A stretch of 64,000 nucleotides of DNA from Chrysoperla carnea (Eukaryota; Arthropoda; Insecta; Neuroptera; Chrysopidae): contig NC_058341.1 in assembly GCF_905475395.1 (NCBI RefSeq), positions 73,777,597-73,841,596 on the forward strand, read 5' to 3'. Numbering within the stretch: position 1 is the stretch's first letter; the number at the start of each line of letters is the position of its first letter. Below the pieces are notes generated by a model that worked only from the letters and a program-made list of their open reading frames with translations, ran no database searches and was not told where the DNA came from. Shown here in pieces: positions 47,950-58,928 of the stretch. Made by a program: the position numbers and the translations under genes.

Positions 47950-49545
47950 AATTAGTCATACCACAGGCAACAATAAGACAATCTTCAAAATAAGGTAAAA
48001 GCGACCATGCAACTTTTGCTCCAATAACTTCCTCACTCTTTGAATGACTCGTTCCATATGCACCCTGGCTCTTGCGATTTCTGCACTATTCAAAGCTTCT
48101 TCTCTGGATAATTGTTTCTTGTTCGATAAAAAAGGAGGTTGATGAAGTATCAAATGACGCTGTAAGTTAACAAATAATGATTTTTTTAAACCAACAATAG
48201 ACTAAATAAAGATTAATAACTACCTCTAAACATTCTTTTTCAATAAAAAAGCCTTTGTCGGCCATTACTGCATCTTGTAAATCCATTTTATCTAAAATAT
48301 GTGATTCTAATGTAATGAGTTTATCAGATGCTCGTCCTCCATAGCACCTACTCACTGATGTAATTAATCCTGAAGGTGCAATTCCTAATTTAAATTTTGC
48401 AGTGAGGCCTTTCTTATAATGCGAATATGTTAATATACGACATTTTAGACAGTTTGACTGTTCAACAAGAGTTTCAGCACAGTCTATAACAACTCGAGTA
48501 TTGCGATAATTTTTAAATGCAACTGGTAAATTTGCCCTAATTTCTTCTTGACTAGGCCAAGGTATTACACTTCGAAAAACTTCAGCTAGTAAGACAATCA
48601 TCTTTTTAAAATAAAAGCACAGGTATGCCTAGATACTCCAAATAATGGCTCTACCGTACAAAAAGTCAAATTTAATTTAAGTTTGACAAATGTCAAGACA
48701 ACTCTGTCTTTTAAGTCTAAAATCTTTTTATTTGTCATAGATTCTGGTTCTAGATCTGACACACATTTAACAATTCCGTCCAGCAATTTAAAAGTGTGAA
48801 TTCCAGTATAAGTGTATAAATTAGCCTTTGAAGTAATTATAAGATGAATAGGACTAAGATAAGTCTGAGTTACAGCATCTGTTTTGACAGCATTTTCAGA
48901 TAATGCTATTTTAGAACAAATCAGTAGAAGTAATAGGTTCAGAAAAATTAAATTCCTCCTCTTGAATAGGATTTTTAACTTCAAATTCATTTTTTTGGAT
49001 ATCATTGCTGAAATCATAAATTTCTCTATCAGTATAAAAGTATAAAGTGCGAGTGTTCTATGGATTGGAGTGTAAATGTAACTTACTTTACTGAAACTGA
49101 AAATTATACTTTCTTTGTGCACGTTCAGAACGCTGATCAATACATAACTGTTTTTCAACAGTCAGCTGTTTGTCGTGCTGCCTTACAGGCAATTTTTTAC
49201 TTGGAATAACATCCCTTTTTAATGTTCGTCTATTTTTCGCAGAAACAAAACATTGAAACATATGATCATAATAGTGTTGATAACTTCTGATGTGAATAAC
49301 AGTAAGGTTAATGATTATTAGATCGTACCTGAAATCTAATTCGGTAAAATATTCTGAGCAAACTCGCATATAATTTGATGAAGGTTTTCCTAATCTAAGA
49401 ACACTTTCCCAACGTTTTCTCAACTTGTCATCAGTAGGAAAAATATGAAAACTTAAACCCTCTTTATTATAATTATTACATTGAGGAACACAAGAGTAAG
49501 TATTTCCTTTTTTTATTATTCTTTGTATTCATCTTAACACTTAAA
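47950..49545 (-). pseudogene. THAP-DDE (HARBI1-like) transposase, several exons
   Basis: Minus strand. The THAP domain starts near 49525: YSCVPQCNNYNKEG (C-x4-C type), FHIFPTDDKLRKRW, then MRVCSEYF, with an intron (donor at about 49330, acceptor at about 49230) before RTLKRDVIP. The T-run at 49508-49514 puts the nearest ATG (about 49534) out of frame by one. Further on come TYTGIHTFKLLDGIV, FGVSRHTCAFILKRM (about 48640-48598), RVVIDCAE (first D, about 48490), SHYKKGLTAKFKLGIAPSG, AVMADKGF (second D, about 48260) and, after an intron, LSREEALNSAEIARARVHMERVIQR with the last E (about 48110-48035). The frame shifts near 48900 and again near 48030. Convergent with the YqaJ gene, tails 200 bp apart. 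Confidence 0.7.
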
Positions 49546-49700
49546 TTATCGTAATCGATCGCACAATTTTTTTGAAATTCTTAAAAAATTATGAAACGAT
49601 TATGAACAAAACGGTATATTCTACGTATATTCGTATTTCTATCTGTCATACATTAGTTCTGCGACTTGCCACTAGGGATTCTGCTCATCGCCAATACTTC

Positions 49701-50604
49701 GTTGATAAAAGTGTAAAAACCTCAAAATGTAATTCATTCACGTCGACTATTTTAAACTTGTAAATAAATCGTAAATAGTTTCTATTTTGTATATCACATT
49801 TGAAAAAATGTATTAATTTCAATTAATCTGTGAGAATAAATAAGTAAGAGTTCAGTAGTAACCAATTTATAAACATGTGTTTTAATTGCCATCTAAAGAA
49901 AACCTGATTTATTCATAATGCGAATTTCGGCAAAGTTTAGTCTACTTCAGGAAACCATAACGCATCCAGATGAGTTTAATATTCAAAGCTACTTGCGTAT
50001 TCCGGTTATGTATTCGTACTACGTTGGAAATCCTGGTATACCGGGATATGCGTGATGGAAATTTCATACATATCACACACTGGTCGACATCAAAATAAGA
50101 GCCAAAAATATATATGTGGACGTAATACATATGGATAAGTAAAATCCAAATATTTAGTTAGAATTCACCTAACAAATCTAATTTCGACGCAATAGCATCA
50201 TTTTTTGTTTGCACTAGCATTGTTTTCTTATAGTTGCAGTTAGCAGTATTTGTGAACAAGCTCACTGACATTAGCCCCACTTGATTTTTTTTTGTTTGGA
50301 TTTTGATAATTTTTTTTAAAATTATTAATTCTTTCTTTGTTCTTTAATGTTCGACATTTTAAATTGTTTGTTCGCCTTTTGTGTATTTATAATTAATTGA
50401 ACAAATTGTCATCCTTAAGTTGGCCCCCCCTCGCCATATATTTCTACATTTATCACTACAATTATTAGTTTCTTATTAATTATTATTTGTTCGATCGTTA
50501 TTGACGTTTGTTCGATCATAAATTTATGATAATTATTAATTATTCGATATTTTTAATTAAAAAATTCATTACTCCTTGAAGCCGTGGTGCGCACGTGCTC
50601 TCGG
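49701..50604. other. AT-rich spacer
   Basis: No coding frame. Contains a TTGGCCCCCCCTC-like tract at 50420 in an otherwise AT-rich stretch and repeated TTAATTATT words at 50465-50560. Nothing further recognised. Confidence 0.3.
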
Positions 50605-50891
50605 CTGCAAGTTAAATTTCATTCAACATACAATAGTTTAAAAGAATAATACCCACACGATGTATGTCTATCATTTTAAAAACTAATTACTTATAGACTT
50701 ATTTTATATTAATCCATATTTATTTAAATTAGGGAATAAAGTCCGCAATATTAAATAAATGTCAATTAATATTCATTTATGACATGTATTAATATAAGTC
50801 TACGAATAATTAATTTTTATGATGATAGACATCCTTAGTGTTGATATTATTCTTTTAAACTATTATATGTTGAATGAAATTTAAGTTGCAG
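50605..50891. repeat. Hairpin MITE, 287 bp
   Basis: Begins CTGCAAGTTAAATTTCATTC and ends with the near-perfect complement. Arms of about 95 bp also share ATAATAGTTTAAAAGAATAATA and GATGTCTATCAT. Loop about 90 bp, no coding capacity. A typical miniature inverted-repeat element whose autonomous partner is not visible here. Confidence 0.88.
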
Positions 50892-51600
50892 TAACTTCAC
50901 TTGACTATACAGTACAGCTAATGGTTGAATCCAAATTTCTGATCATAAAATTGTCTTCTGAAATGTAAATTGAAAGGTATACATTTGTATTTAAATTATT
51001 TTTTATTGTAATCTTGTGTTATATATTCTTTCAGGTGCATTTCAATATATCTATCTCATCAGTATGTAAACCAGAAATGATTATACAGCCGTACCTAACT
51101 AAAGAGAAGGAATGATATGAAATCCATTTATTTTATCTATGATGAAATCTGTAAATAAAAATAAATTTGTAAATAAAATATAAAAATAAAATATAAAACA
51201 GAACACTGCAAAACTAAATAAGACATTTGGCAGAGAAATATTTCCACCAGGGTAAATTTATGTAATGTTTTGGATATTCTTTCTTCAAATATATTTCCAC
51301 CAGGGTATTGATATAGCAAAAAATTACCGTGCAATTTGCTAGATCCATCAAATGTAAAGTGAATCTATTTTTGAGTACATATATTTCTTCGATTATTTAG
51401 ATTATGATTCATCACTGTTTAGTTTTTGTATATAGTGCTGATTATTAAACAAATGACTGAAACGACCGTTATATTATTATTTAAATGTATTGTTTTACTC
51501 TTGTTGTAGTGTTAGTACTTACAAACGAAACTCTGTGTTAAAGGTTAACTACAATTACTATTAATTATTTTCTATCTTATAATTATACTTATTACACATT
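50892..51600. other. Spacer with a short direct repeat
   Basis: AT-rich without genes. TATTTCCACCAGGGTA occurs twice, at about 51238 and 51292, 54 bp apart. Confidence 0.35.
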
Positions 51601-51619
51601 CTATTTCTTTTTTCACAGA

Positions 51620-52222
51620 AGCATCAAGAAACTATGCCGCCAGTACCGGCTGTGCCAGTTGAGTTAGCTGTTAAGGTCTTAAAAAAATATATTTCTTATT
51701 TTGTTGATGGACTACCACCGTGGAATTCAAATGTTTGGAAGCTAATTCAGAAAGTTTCTGAACTTAAAGGAAAATGGACACTTGGCAGTATCTAGAAGCT
51801 AGAAAATAATCTGGTATTGTAGACCCAAACTTTACTGAAAAATCCAATAGATTGGATAAAAATGATAAAATCTCCGACACTTTATATAATACCAGTGAAG
51901 ATGAAGATAGTACTGCTGATGCAGCCAGTGGTAGGTCAGGTTCAGATTCTGAAGAGGTGACGTTTATGAGCAGAAACCTTTTACTGTCGAGCTTTCTAGA
52001 GAACTTTGGAATGAAATAAAAAATCTTGAACCTTTGGTTATAAAGGCCGCAAGTATATTGGATTTAAACCAGAGGTATGGACGAATAAAGTCCCATTTGC
52101 TTTTTTTAAGCAACACCATCTAAAGTGTGCTTTTGTGTTTAAAAGAGGAAGAATTACTGAAAAAGGTAGAAACTATGCAACAATGATTGGACATTACAAG
52201 GCTAAAAGTTGTAAGAATCTTG
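51620..52222 (+). pseudogene. Fragment of an insect transposon gene, cut by a Gypsy LTR
   Basis: After an acceptor-like TTTTTTCACAG at 51609-51619 come coding traces in changing frames: PPVPAVPVELAVKVLKKYIS, PPWNSNVWK, then FTVELSRELWNEIKNLEP (about 51975-52040) and KVPFAFFKQHHLKCAFVFKRGRI...YATMIGHYKAKSC (about 52090-52215). The last two blocks resemble the N-terminal part of a family of uncharacterised arthropod transposon proteins. The trace ends exactly where LTR similarity begins. I cannot assign the family further. Confidence 0.4.
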
Positions 52223-54050
52223 TTGTGACATCACAATATATGGTATCTCATATTTAGCTAAGAAACTAACCATTATTTAGTAATTACTTTACCGATACAC
52301 AGATGTCAGACATACATATAAGTTAAATTCTTTTTTCTTAAAAAAATCCTTATAATTATATGTTATGAAAAATATTAACATTTTCTATTTTCATTTTCAA
52401 TTTCCGAAATATTAAAAATACTTACAGTAATTTTGAATGTATAAATTTTGCATAAAAAGGAAAAAAATAATTAATTGTTGGACAAGGAAAGATATATACA
52501 TGGTTAACATATAAAATAATAGAAATAGATATTTAAATTCAGATATAAAAGCTTGTCACTGAATGTCATACAAGCAGAGGAAAAAAAACATCAGTCTAAT
52601 TCAAAGCAGCAGATACCTCTCTAGTACAACACAGATGTAACCAAAACAACACCCATGGAATAGAACGAGGTATATATAAGTTATACATCCAGGTATACAC
52701 CTATCAATATAAAAGTATTAAGCAAGCATCCGGTCATCCAAACAACAACGTGACAACAGATGATGTTCGTCACTACAAATTTTACCAAAATAAGCAGAAT
52801 TGCACTTTTTTACTATATAAACGCGTATTGTTTCAAATGTAAATTACTTAATATTTTAATAATTTATAATACTGTTACTCTGTTCAATTATTTGTCGATA
52901 TTCAATTGTAATTCATTTTGTTTTGTTGTAATTAAATAATTGTTTGTGTTTCAATAAATAAAATCTTTTTTTTTCGAACTATTTTCCTTCGGAATTATAA
53001 TTTATATATCTTTCTGCGACCTATCTTCCAGTGGATATGTATAAACTTTATTAACTTTATATTCTATTTCAAATGTCCGGAGATGAGAAATTCTATGTAT
53101 TAAATATTTTAATTTAATTTTTGAACTTTATCTTATTTCATTTAATAAATTAGATAATAGTTCTTTTAATTCAATCTAAGTGCTAAATGACTATCAAAAA
53201 TGATTATTTTTATTGATTAGTAAGCTACTTTAGATAGATGATTTAAATTTATCATTTTATAGTATGGGAATGATTTATGTAACTTTCTGGGTAATTCATG
53301 TATTCTTTGGTGTGTGGTGATTTTAACACTCCAGGATTTAATTTAGCATGAGCCATTTTTTTTTTGATATATTGTTTTGTCAGATGAGAACAATATCACT
53401 AATTTTTGATGTTGCATAAACCATACCTACTAATTTTTTGAAACTATATTGTTTCTTTTAGATATGACTAACTCTTTTTTGACTATGTCATTTATATATT
53501 GTATTTTTTTTAAAAGTTTATTAAGTAAACTTAGGATTTTCTTTAATTCTTTTAATATATGATTAACTCTCTTTATAGAGACGATATCATGAAGTATAAA
53601 TTAAAACGGTCGCTTGGTTTGACAAATTGTGTAGGTTAGGTATGCACTTATTGTAATATTTTTTCCTTAATATAACTACTTTCGTATTTTTTAAATACGG
53701 TACACAATTTGTTAAATCAAGTCACTAAGTCATATATATTTACTATTCTGTTCTTTGCTTTTGTACGGATTATCTTTATGAATAATTGTGAACGAATACT
53801 TGTTACGAAATTGAATTAGAAATTATTAAAAATTTAAATACTGGTTTTTATTATTATCTGTTAATTCAGGTCTATATAGATTAATTAATTTTCACGCTTC
53901 CACTTAAATATTTGTATATGAATTGAACTTGTTACATATATGAGATTGAATACAGTTAACTCGTGGCTTGAGTAATCTAGTTCGAGAGAATATCTCGGTT
54001 AACTATCATTCTCATTAGTACTTGTTCATTTCACTCCATACAATCGTTTC
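52223..54050 (+). mobile_element. 5' LTR of a Gypsy-type retrotransposon
   Basis: Homologous to the solo LTR at 31869-33870. TATAAAAG at about 52545 is a probable promoter. The LTR is followed by primer-site-like repeats and gag, which fixes its 5' position and direction. The start (near TGTGACATCACAATATATGG) is estimated from the region where similarity to the other copy fades. Confidence 0.75.
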
Positions 54051-54142
54051 AAAATTGGTAACATAGCATGTAACCTCCGTTACAAAATTGGTACCGGATC
54101 GTAACAAAATTGGTACCATACGTTACAAAATTGGTAGCAGAC
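54046..54142 (+). repeat. Four-fold repeat at the LTR/primer-binding-site junction
   Basis: CGTTTCAAAATTGGTAAC, CGTTACAAAATTGGTACC, CGTAACAAAATTGGTACC and CGTTACAAAATTGGTAGC start at 54046, 54078, 54100 and 54121. Each copy looks like the last bases of an LTR (TTACAAAAT) joined to a TGGTA primer-binding-site start. The fourth, TGGTAGCAGAC, is the best match to known insect Gypsy primer sites. Confidence 0.8.
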
Positions 54143-54237
54143 AAAAAAAAAGATTTGCACCTCTGAAATTCGCAACAATTTCTTTCTTAATTTTTCTTAA
54201 ACCTAGACATCGTATTTAGACTATTGTTCACAGATTT

Positions 54238-55302
54238 ATGAACTCAGATTCGGATAATAGTGTTGAGGAATTTTATGGATTTTCTCCTGAAGAACAAAGG
54301 GACATCCAATATAGATTCAAACAACTATTCAAAATCACAATGGGCAAAGAAACTTTAGATGAATTATGGACAAATTTAGGAGTACAATTGGAGGGAACCT
54401 CAAATTTGATCCAGGAAACCAATGTGGTATTGAATCAGATTTCCGAAGCAACACTTCATAACACCAATCAAATTTCAGAGCTAAGTACCAAAATTACATT
54501 AAAAAATTCCATAGACAATAAATTTCAAAAAATTGACCTAAATATAATTACAAAAGACATCCCAATCTTAAACTTATTCTTCCCTGACAGTATAGTTAGC
54601 TTCACTCTTAAAACTGACAATCTAGCAAAATTAAATCTCGTTTCAGAACATTTTCTTTTAAAATTTTTATTTACTAAAATACATAAAAATGCAAAAGATT
54701 TTTGGGCAAATTATTTAGAACAAGCAAGAACTTGGACTTTTATAAAAAAAGATTTAATTGAAAACTTTTTACCAACTTCTCAATTAACAATTGCAAAAGA
54801 TCGTTTTGTTAACAGGCGACAAAGAGATGATGAAACCTTTTCATCATTTATTACCGATATTACAAAATATGCAAAACTTTTACAACCTGAATCTGATGAT
54901 TCTAATATAATTAATATAATTTTTGCACATGTAAACGCCCAAACTTTTGAATTAATAAAATTAATGGATCCACCCGATTCAATCGTAAAATTAAATGAAT
55001 TGGGAAGAAAAATTTCTGAAATCACAGCTAGATCAAAGTTTTATAAACATCAAAAATCAAATTTACATAATTCTATTACAAATCCACAAAACACACAAAA
55101 AACAAACACCAGTAATGGTGATAAGCTAAAGTATAAAAGTCAGTATAACTGCACTCACTGTAAAAAATCAGGGCATACAATTAAATATTGTTCTTTACTA
55201 AAAAACCAAAAAGTAAAAACTGAAAATACTAACCCTTTTGTAAATAATATCACTACCGTAGCTGATATTGACAAAACCGAAATTGACAATTCAAAAAACT
55301 AG
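54238..55302 (+). CDS. gag: Gypsy gag
   Basis: An intact 354-codon frame from ATG 54238. Residues 1-90 are polar with Gln/Ser-rich helices; the capsid-like part follows (FWANYLEQARTWTFIKKDLIENF, then RRQRDDETFSSFITDI, the usual major-homology-like region of Gypsy gag at about residues 160-215). A CCHC zinc knuckle, CTHCKKSGHTIKYC, is at about residues 305-318. No stop or frameshift, unlike the pol region downstream. Gag packages element RNA in particles. The start is 92 bp after the last primer-site repeat. Confidence 0.85.
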   Translation: MNSDSDNSVEEFYGFSPEEQRDIQYRFKQLFKITMGKETLDELWTNLGVQLEGTSNLIQETNVVLNQISEATLHNTNQISELSTKITLKNSIDNKFQKIDLNIITKDIPILNLFFPDSIVSFTLKTDNLAKLNLVSEHFLLKFLFTKIHKNAKDFWANYLEQARTWTFIKKDLIENFLPTSQLTIAKDRFVNRRQRDDETFSSFITDITKYAKLLQPESDDSNIINIIFAHVNAQTFELIKLMDPPDSIVKLNELGRKISEITARSKFYKHQKSNLHNSITNPQNTQKTNTSNGDKLKYKSQYNCTHCKKSGHTIKYCSLLKNQKVKTENTNPFVNNITTVADIDKTEIDNSKN

Positions 55303-55319
55303 TAAATCTCACCAAACAT

Positions 55320-55825
55320 TTGCCTGTTATAAACATTAACATCGGTAACTTTAAATTTCATGCATTCGTAGACTCAGGTAGTTCAATAAATGCTATTACA
55401 AAAAAGGCCTACAATAAAATTAAAAAAATTTTCGCAATTAAAATTATAAATTCACCCTTAACAGCATCTCTACCAGGAGCTAATAGTTTAAAAAAACATA
55501 ATAAAATTAATTTATCTTTTAAAATTGATAACCTAAACAAAATTTTTACATCATTGATTCATTACCATATGATATTCTTCTGGGTATACCAACACTACAT
55601 AAGTGTGGAATTTTATTGAATTTCAATAGTAATTCATTATCATTTCATCACTTTAATTATCTTAATATTCCATTTATTTATACTGAACCTAAGACTACCT
55701 TTAATACAATATGTGAAATTCAAATAAATTTAGATAAATTAAATCAAGATAAATTAAATGCATTATTAAATAAATATAAAATAGTTTTAACAAAAAAACC
55801 TGGACGTGCGCGTAATTTTTAATAC
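55320..55825 (+). pseudogene. Gypsy aspartic protease region
   Basis: The frame after gag has FHAFVDSGSSINAI (about 55348-55390), the D-S/T-G active site of a retroviral-type aspartic protease. It then decays: frames change near 55560 and 55615, and a TAA at 55820-55822 separates it from RT. It processes the gag-pol polyprotein in intact relatives. Confidence 0.72.
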
Positions 55826-56440
55826 ACTAAATTTATTAAAGATAATGAACCAATTCATAAGACTCCGTATTATCTACCACCAGATAAAGAAATACTACTG
55901 AAAAATCATATTAATGAACTGGTAAATCTAGACATTCTTAAACCGGCTCAATCTCCTTGGGCAAGTCCGGTATTTTTTGTCAAAAAAAAAAAAAACTAAT
56001 AATTAATTTAGAATGGTATCGGATTATCGTTTATTGAACAAAAAGATTGTTTTTGACCCAATAAGTAATCAATTAATCATATATTTTCAAACTAAGGAAA
56101 CGCCACAGTTTATAGTCTTATAGATATGAGTAATGCTTTTAATCAAGTGCCATTAGATGATAGCAGCAAACCTTATACGGCTATCATAACACAATTTGGT
56201 CAATTTATCTTTAACGTTATTCCGTATGGTCTCTGTATTTCAAGTCAAGCCGTTTGTAGGCTCTTACTAAGAGAATTTGCGGACTTAATAAATAAAATTA
56301 TGGTAATCTTATGATGATATTATTATTTTTTCGGAAAATATACAAGAACATCACAAACATTTACAAATAGTACTAACGCGTTTTAAAAAACTTAACCTAA
56401 CTATTAATCCTAATAAAGCAAAATTTTTTATGCAACGTTT
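55826..56440 (+). pseudogene. Gypsy reverse transcriptase, truncated
   Basis: Start of the RT: TPYYLPPDKEILLKNHINELVNLDILKPAQSPWASPVFFVKK in several frames, then VSDYRLLNKK (about 56014), YSLIDMSNAFNQVPLDD (motif A, about 56115-56165), FNVIPYGLC (motif B) and YDDIIIFSENIQEH (motif C, about 56312-56355). The trace ends at about 56440, where a Copia-like LTR begins. RNase H, integrase and the 3' LTR are absent. Stops and frameshifts near 55998, 56060, 56110 and 56315. Confidence 0.78.
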
Positions 56441-56441
56441 A

Positions 56442-56645
56442 TGATGGAACTAACGCCTAGCCGTCTTACTCCATGAGTGGTGGGAGGTCATGTGATGTCA
56501 TGGTTCCTGCTCTAGTTAATATTAGAGTACTGTACCACCACTCACTTCTGATTGAGTTTTAGTAACGTGCGGATGCACATATTAATAAATACTCTTAACT
56601 TTTAATTAGTATTGTTTATTTAAAAGGCCCTACCTAATTCTAACA
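56442..56645 (+). mobile_element. Copia-like LTR, about 204 bp, with primer-binding site
   Basis: Starts TGATGGAACTAACGCC and ends CTAATTCTAACA, directly followed by GGTTATGAGCC (56646-56656). That matches the half-tRNA initiator-Met primer site known for Copia-type elements. The length fits Copia LTRs. The right LTR and pol are not seen; the interior breaks off within about 1 kb. It interrupts the Gypsy RT. Confidence 0.65.
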
Positions 56646-56859
56646 GGTTATGAGCCTTACACGTGTCCACTGCGTAAAATTAATAAATTAAAATTTCCAA
56701 AATTTAAAAAAAAAAAAATTATTTATTAAATTATAAAAAGAAACTTTGAAGTTCTCAAGAACATAAGTGACTAGTGTGAAGTGTGTTGATTAAGTGAACT
56801 GAAGTGAATAATTAAATTTTGAAGATCTGAACAATTCAAGTTTTGAAAAAATTACAAAA

Positions 56860-57633
56860 ATGTCAGAAGAAGCGTCTTCTACTGGAAAGCTTGACCATAT
56901 TAACGGTCAACGTAAGTAATATAAAAGAAAATTTTCTATATTTGAGATGTGTCGAAATATTTAAGAGATGAGTATGAATTTTTGAGAAGCGAAAAATACG
57001 TACGTAATTTAAAATTAATAAATTTGACAGAATTTTTATTTGTTAACTAGGAAAGAATATTTAGTAATATTTCTTGCCTGTTAAAAATGTTCATGTTACA
57101 TGTTGTATATAGAAGTGTTGAAACAAAGTTTTATTACTTTTGAGAATCATGTAACCTGAAACGTTACACATGGGGCCAAGCGCACATGGTAACAGAATAG
57201 AGCAATCGTTGGGTTGTTGGATATTTTGAAAAGACTGAGATGTGACTTAGTTGTTTACTGTTTACTTTGAGAAAAAATATTGAGAGTGACTTCATACGTT
57301 TATAAGTTCATGAAAATTTAAACTGGTTCAAATAAAAATTTAAGCCAACTTTAAATATTTAATTTACATCTATATAGACACGGTTTATTTAGCAGATTAA
57401 ATTCTGAAAAGTTAATTTAATTTAACGAAATTTTATACTCATGTATAAATAAAAAAAAAAAAAAAATTAAAATTGTAGAGAGTTACAATTTTTAATAGTG
57501 TACACTTAAATAAATAAAAATATTAATAGCTATATATTTATCTGCAGAAATTGGAGACCAGGAATTATTTAAAAAATTCTTGGAAAGATACGAGAATAAG
57601 ACCACAAACACTGTAGGCTCATTGATTCTTTAA
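56860..57633 (+). pseudogene. Start of the Copia-like interior, possibly spliced small frame
   Basis: ATG 56860 opens MSEEASSTGKLDHINGQ, similar in style to Copia gag N-termini. After 17 codons comes a GTAAGT (56912), and a CTGCAG acceptor at about 57541-57546 leads in phase into IGDQELFKKFLERYENK, ending TAA at about 57633. So a two-exon frame of about 46 codons can be read. Whether this is real splicing, or a 630-bp insertion into gag, cannot be decided here. The rest of the sequence between 56920 and 57540 is AT-rich with no gene. Confidence 0.3.
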
Positions 57634-58060
57634 ACTAAGTCGACAGTCAGATCCGGGCAAATGAAAAGTGTCGACCAATTTTTTTTAGTCATTTGAGATA
57701 TTCTAGTTTCAGAAAATCTTAAACAAATCTATGTATTCGATGACGTAAGATAAATTTAAAAAAAATATTTTTAATGGTGGTCGACTCAGGGTAGCGAATA
57801 AATAGAGCTTGTCGACCCTTGACATTTCTATTCTACTCATCAAAAACTTTCGTTTGACATAATTTTTCTTGATGTATTTCATAAATTACAATTACACCTA
57901 AAATAAAGACCGAAAGTGACGTGATAATTTTGCATGCGGGCAAAATCAAGCAACTTCAGGGGTGTCGACCTCTAGACCTATGGCTGTATTGTTCATACCC
58001 CAAAAATGATTCATGTATCTGATCCATAGGACTTTTATACAGCCGGCTCTCCGACTATAA
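57634..58060. repeat. MITE-like relative of the Academ-like element's ends
   Basis: The right part, read on the minus strand from about 58050, starts TTATAGTCGGAGAGCCGGCT, then CCTATGGATC and further in TTTTGCCCGCATGC and ACGTCACTTTCGG. The same words in the same order open the Academ-like element at 7936-8105. The left part has repeated GTCGAC words and a GGGCAAATG motif that may be the other, diverged end. No coding capacity. Confidence 0.55.
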
Positions 58061-58319
58061 GTATTAGTGGTGAGAGAGTGTTATTCCATGTTGAGACGCG
58101 TGAGGTACCTTATCAAGCAGGTTGGTTGTAAATCAAATTTTATGTACATAAAATATTGAGAATTAATCCAGCTATTTGGATTTTCTCACTTAAGTTCATT
58201 TAATTAAAAATTAATGTTAACAATAATGAACGGTCATTAACTTGTATATTTGAAATAAAAATACAAGGTTTATTTTGTGATTCATGCTTAGTGATGGATG
58301 CTGTGCATTCATTTAAGTA

Positions 58320-58928
58320 GAAGAGTCAGGTCACTCCTGGCGCAGATGGATGGTACACTTTTCAAAAAAGGGCAAACCTAGGTGAATGTTGGAAACCTCG
58401 GTTGAATGCGAAGTTGGAGGGGATAGATGACGTCATTGACCAATAGTAAATCAAGATGGCGTTGGGAGGTGTGGTGGGGCGTGGCTGACAGAGCGTTAGT
58501 GTGTTTCTTGGCGGAAGTGGGGCTTAAAGTGGTGGGCGTGGTTTTGGAAGTGGGGGTTAAAGGGGGGCGGGAATTGGACGTTAGATGAGATAATCGAGCC
58601 CACTTTCAACCCCAAAGTATGGTACACTTTTCCAAAAAGGGCAAACCTAGGTGAATGTTGGAAACCTCGGCATTGACCAATAGTAAATCAAGATGGCGTC
58701 GGGAGGTGTGGTGTTGGGGAATAATGGCTGCCTAAGCATTGATGACGTCATTGGCTTTGACCAATAGTAGCACTGTAAAAATCAAGATGGCGTCGGGAGG
58801 TATGGTTGAATTGGTGGGGAGGAATGGCTGCCTAAGCATAAACGGGAAATTACCAGGTGACGTCATTGGCTTTGACCAATAGTGGTGCTTGACGGAGAGT
58901 GAACGGGGGGCGGGACGTTGACATTAGT
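58320..58928. promoter_or_regulatory. Tandem CRE / CCAAT / YY1-like modules, GC-rich
   Basis: TGACGTCATTG is followed by GACCAATAGT in modules at about 58430, 58742 and 58858; a module at 58674 has only the CATTGACCAATAGT part. AATCAAGATGGCGT follows in three of them (58450, 58690, 58780). These are perfect CRE (TGACGTCA), CCAAT and YY1/Pho-like (AAGATGGCG) words. A separate 50-bp unit (GGTACACTTTTC...GGAAACCTCGG) occurs at 58352 and 58620, and GGAATAATGGCTGCC-like words at 58720 and 58823. The local GC content is far above the surroundings. Enhancer function is inferred. Confidence 0.65.

Larger units (their letters stand above)
46060..49700. mobile_element. ISL2EU/PIF-Harbinger-type DNA transposon, copy 2
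   Basis: Same two-gene convergent layout as 16.3-19.9 kb: SWIM plus YqaJ on plus, THAP plus DDE on minus. The left outer region has GGCTGTTTGCGGAACTAACGTATGACA (about 46089-46115) and the right has its imperfect complement ending near 49650-49675 (GTCATACATTAGTTCTGCGACTTGCC), a likely inverted pair. The outer limits and target duplication were not resolved. Confidence 0.7.
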
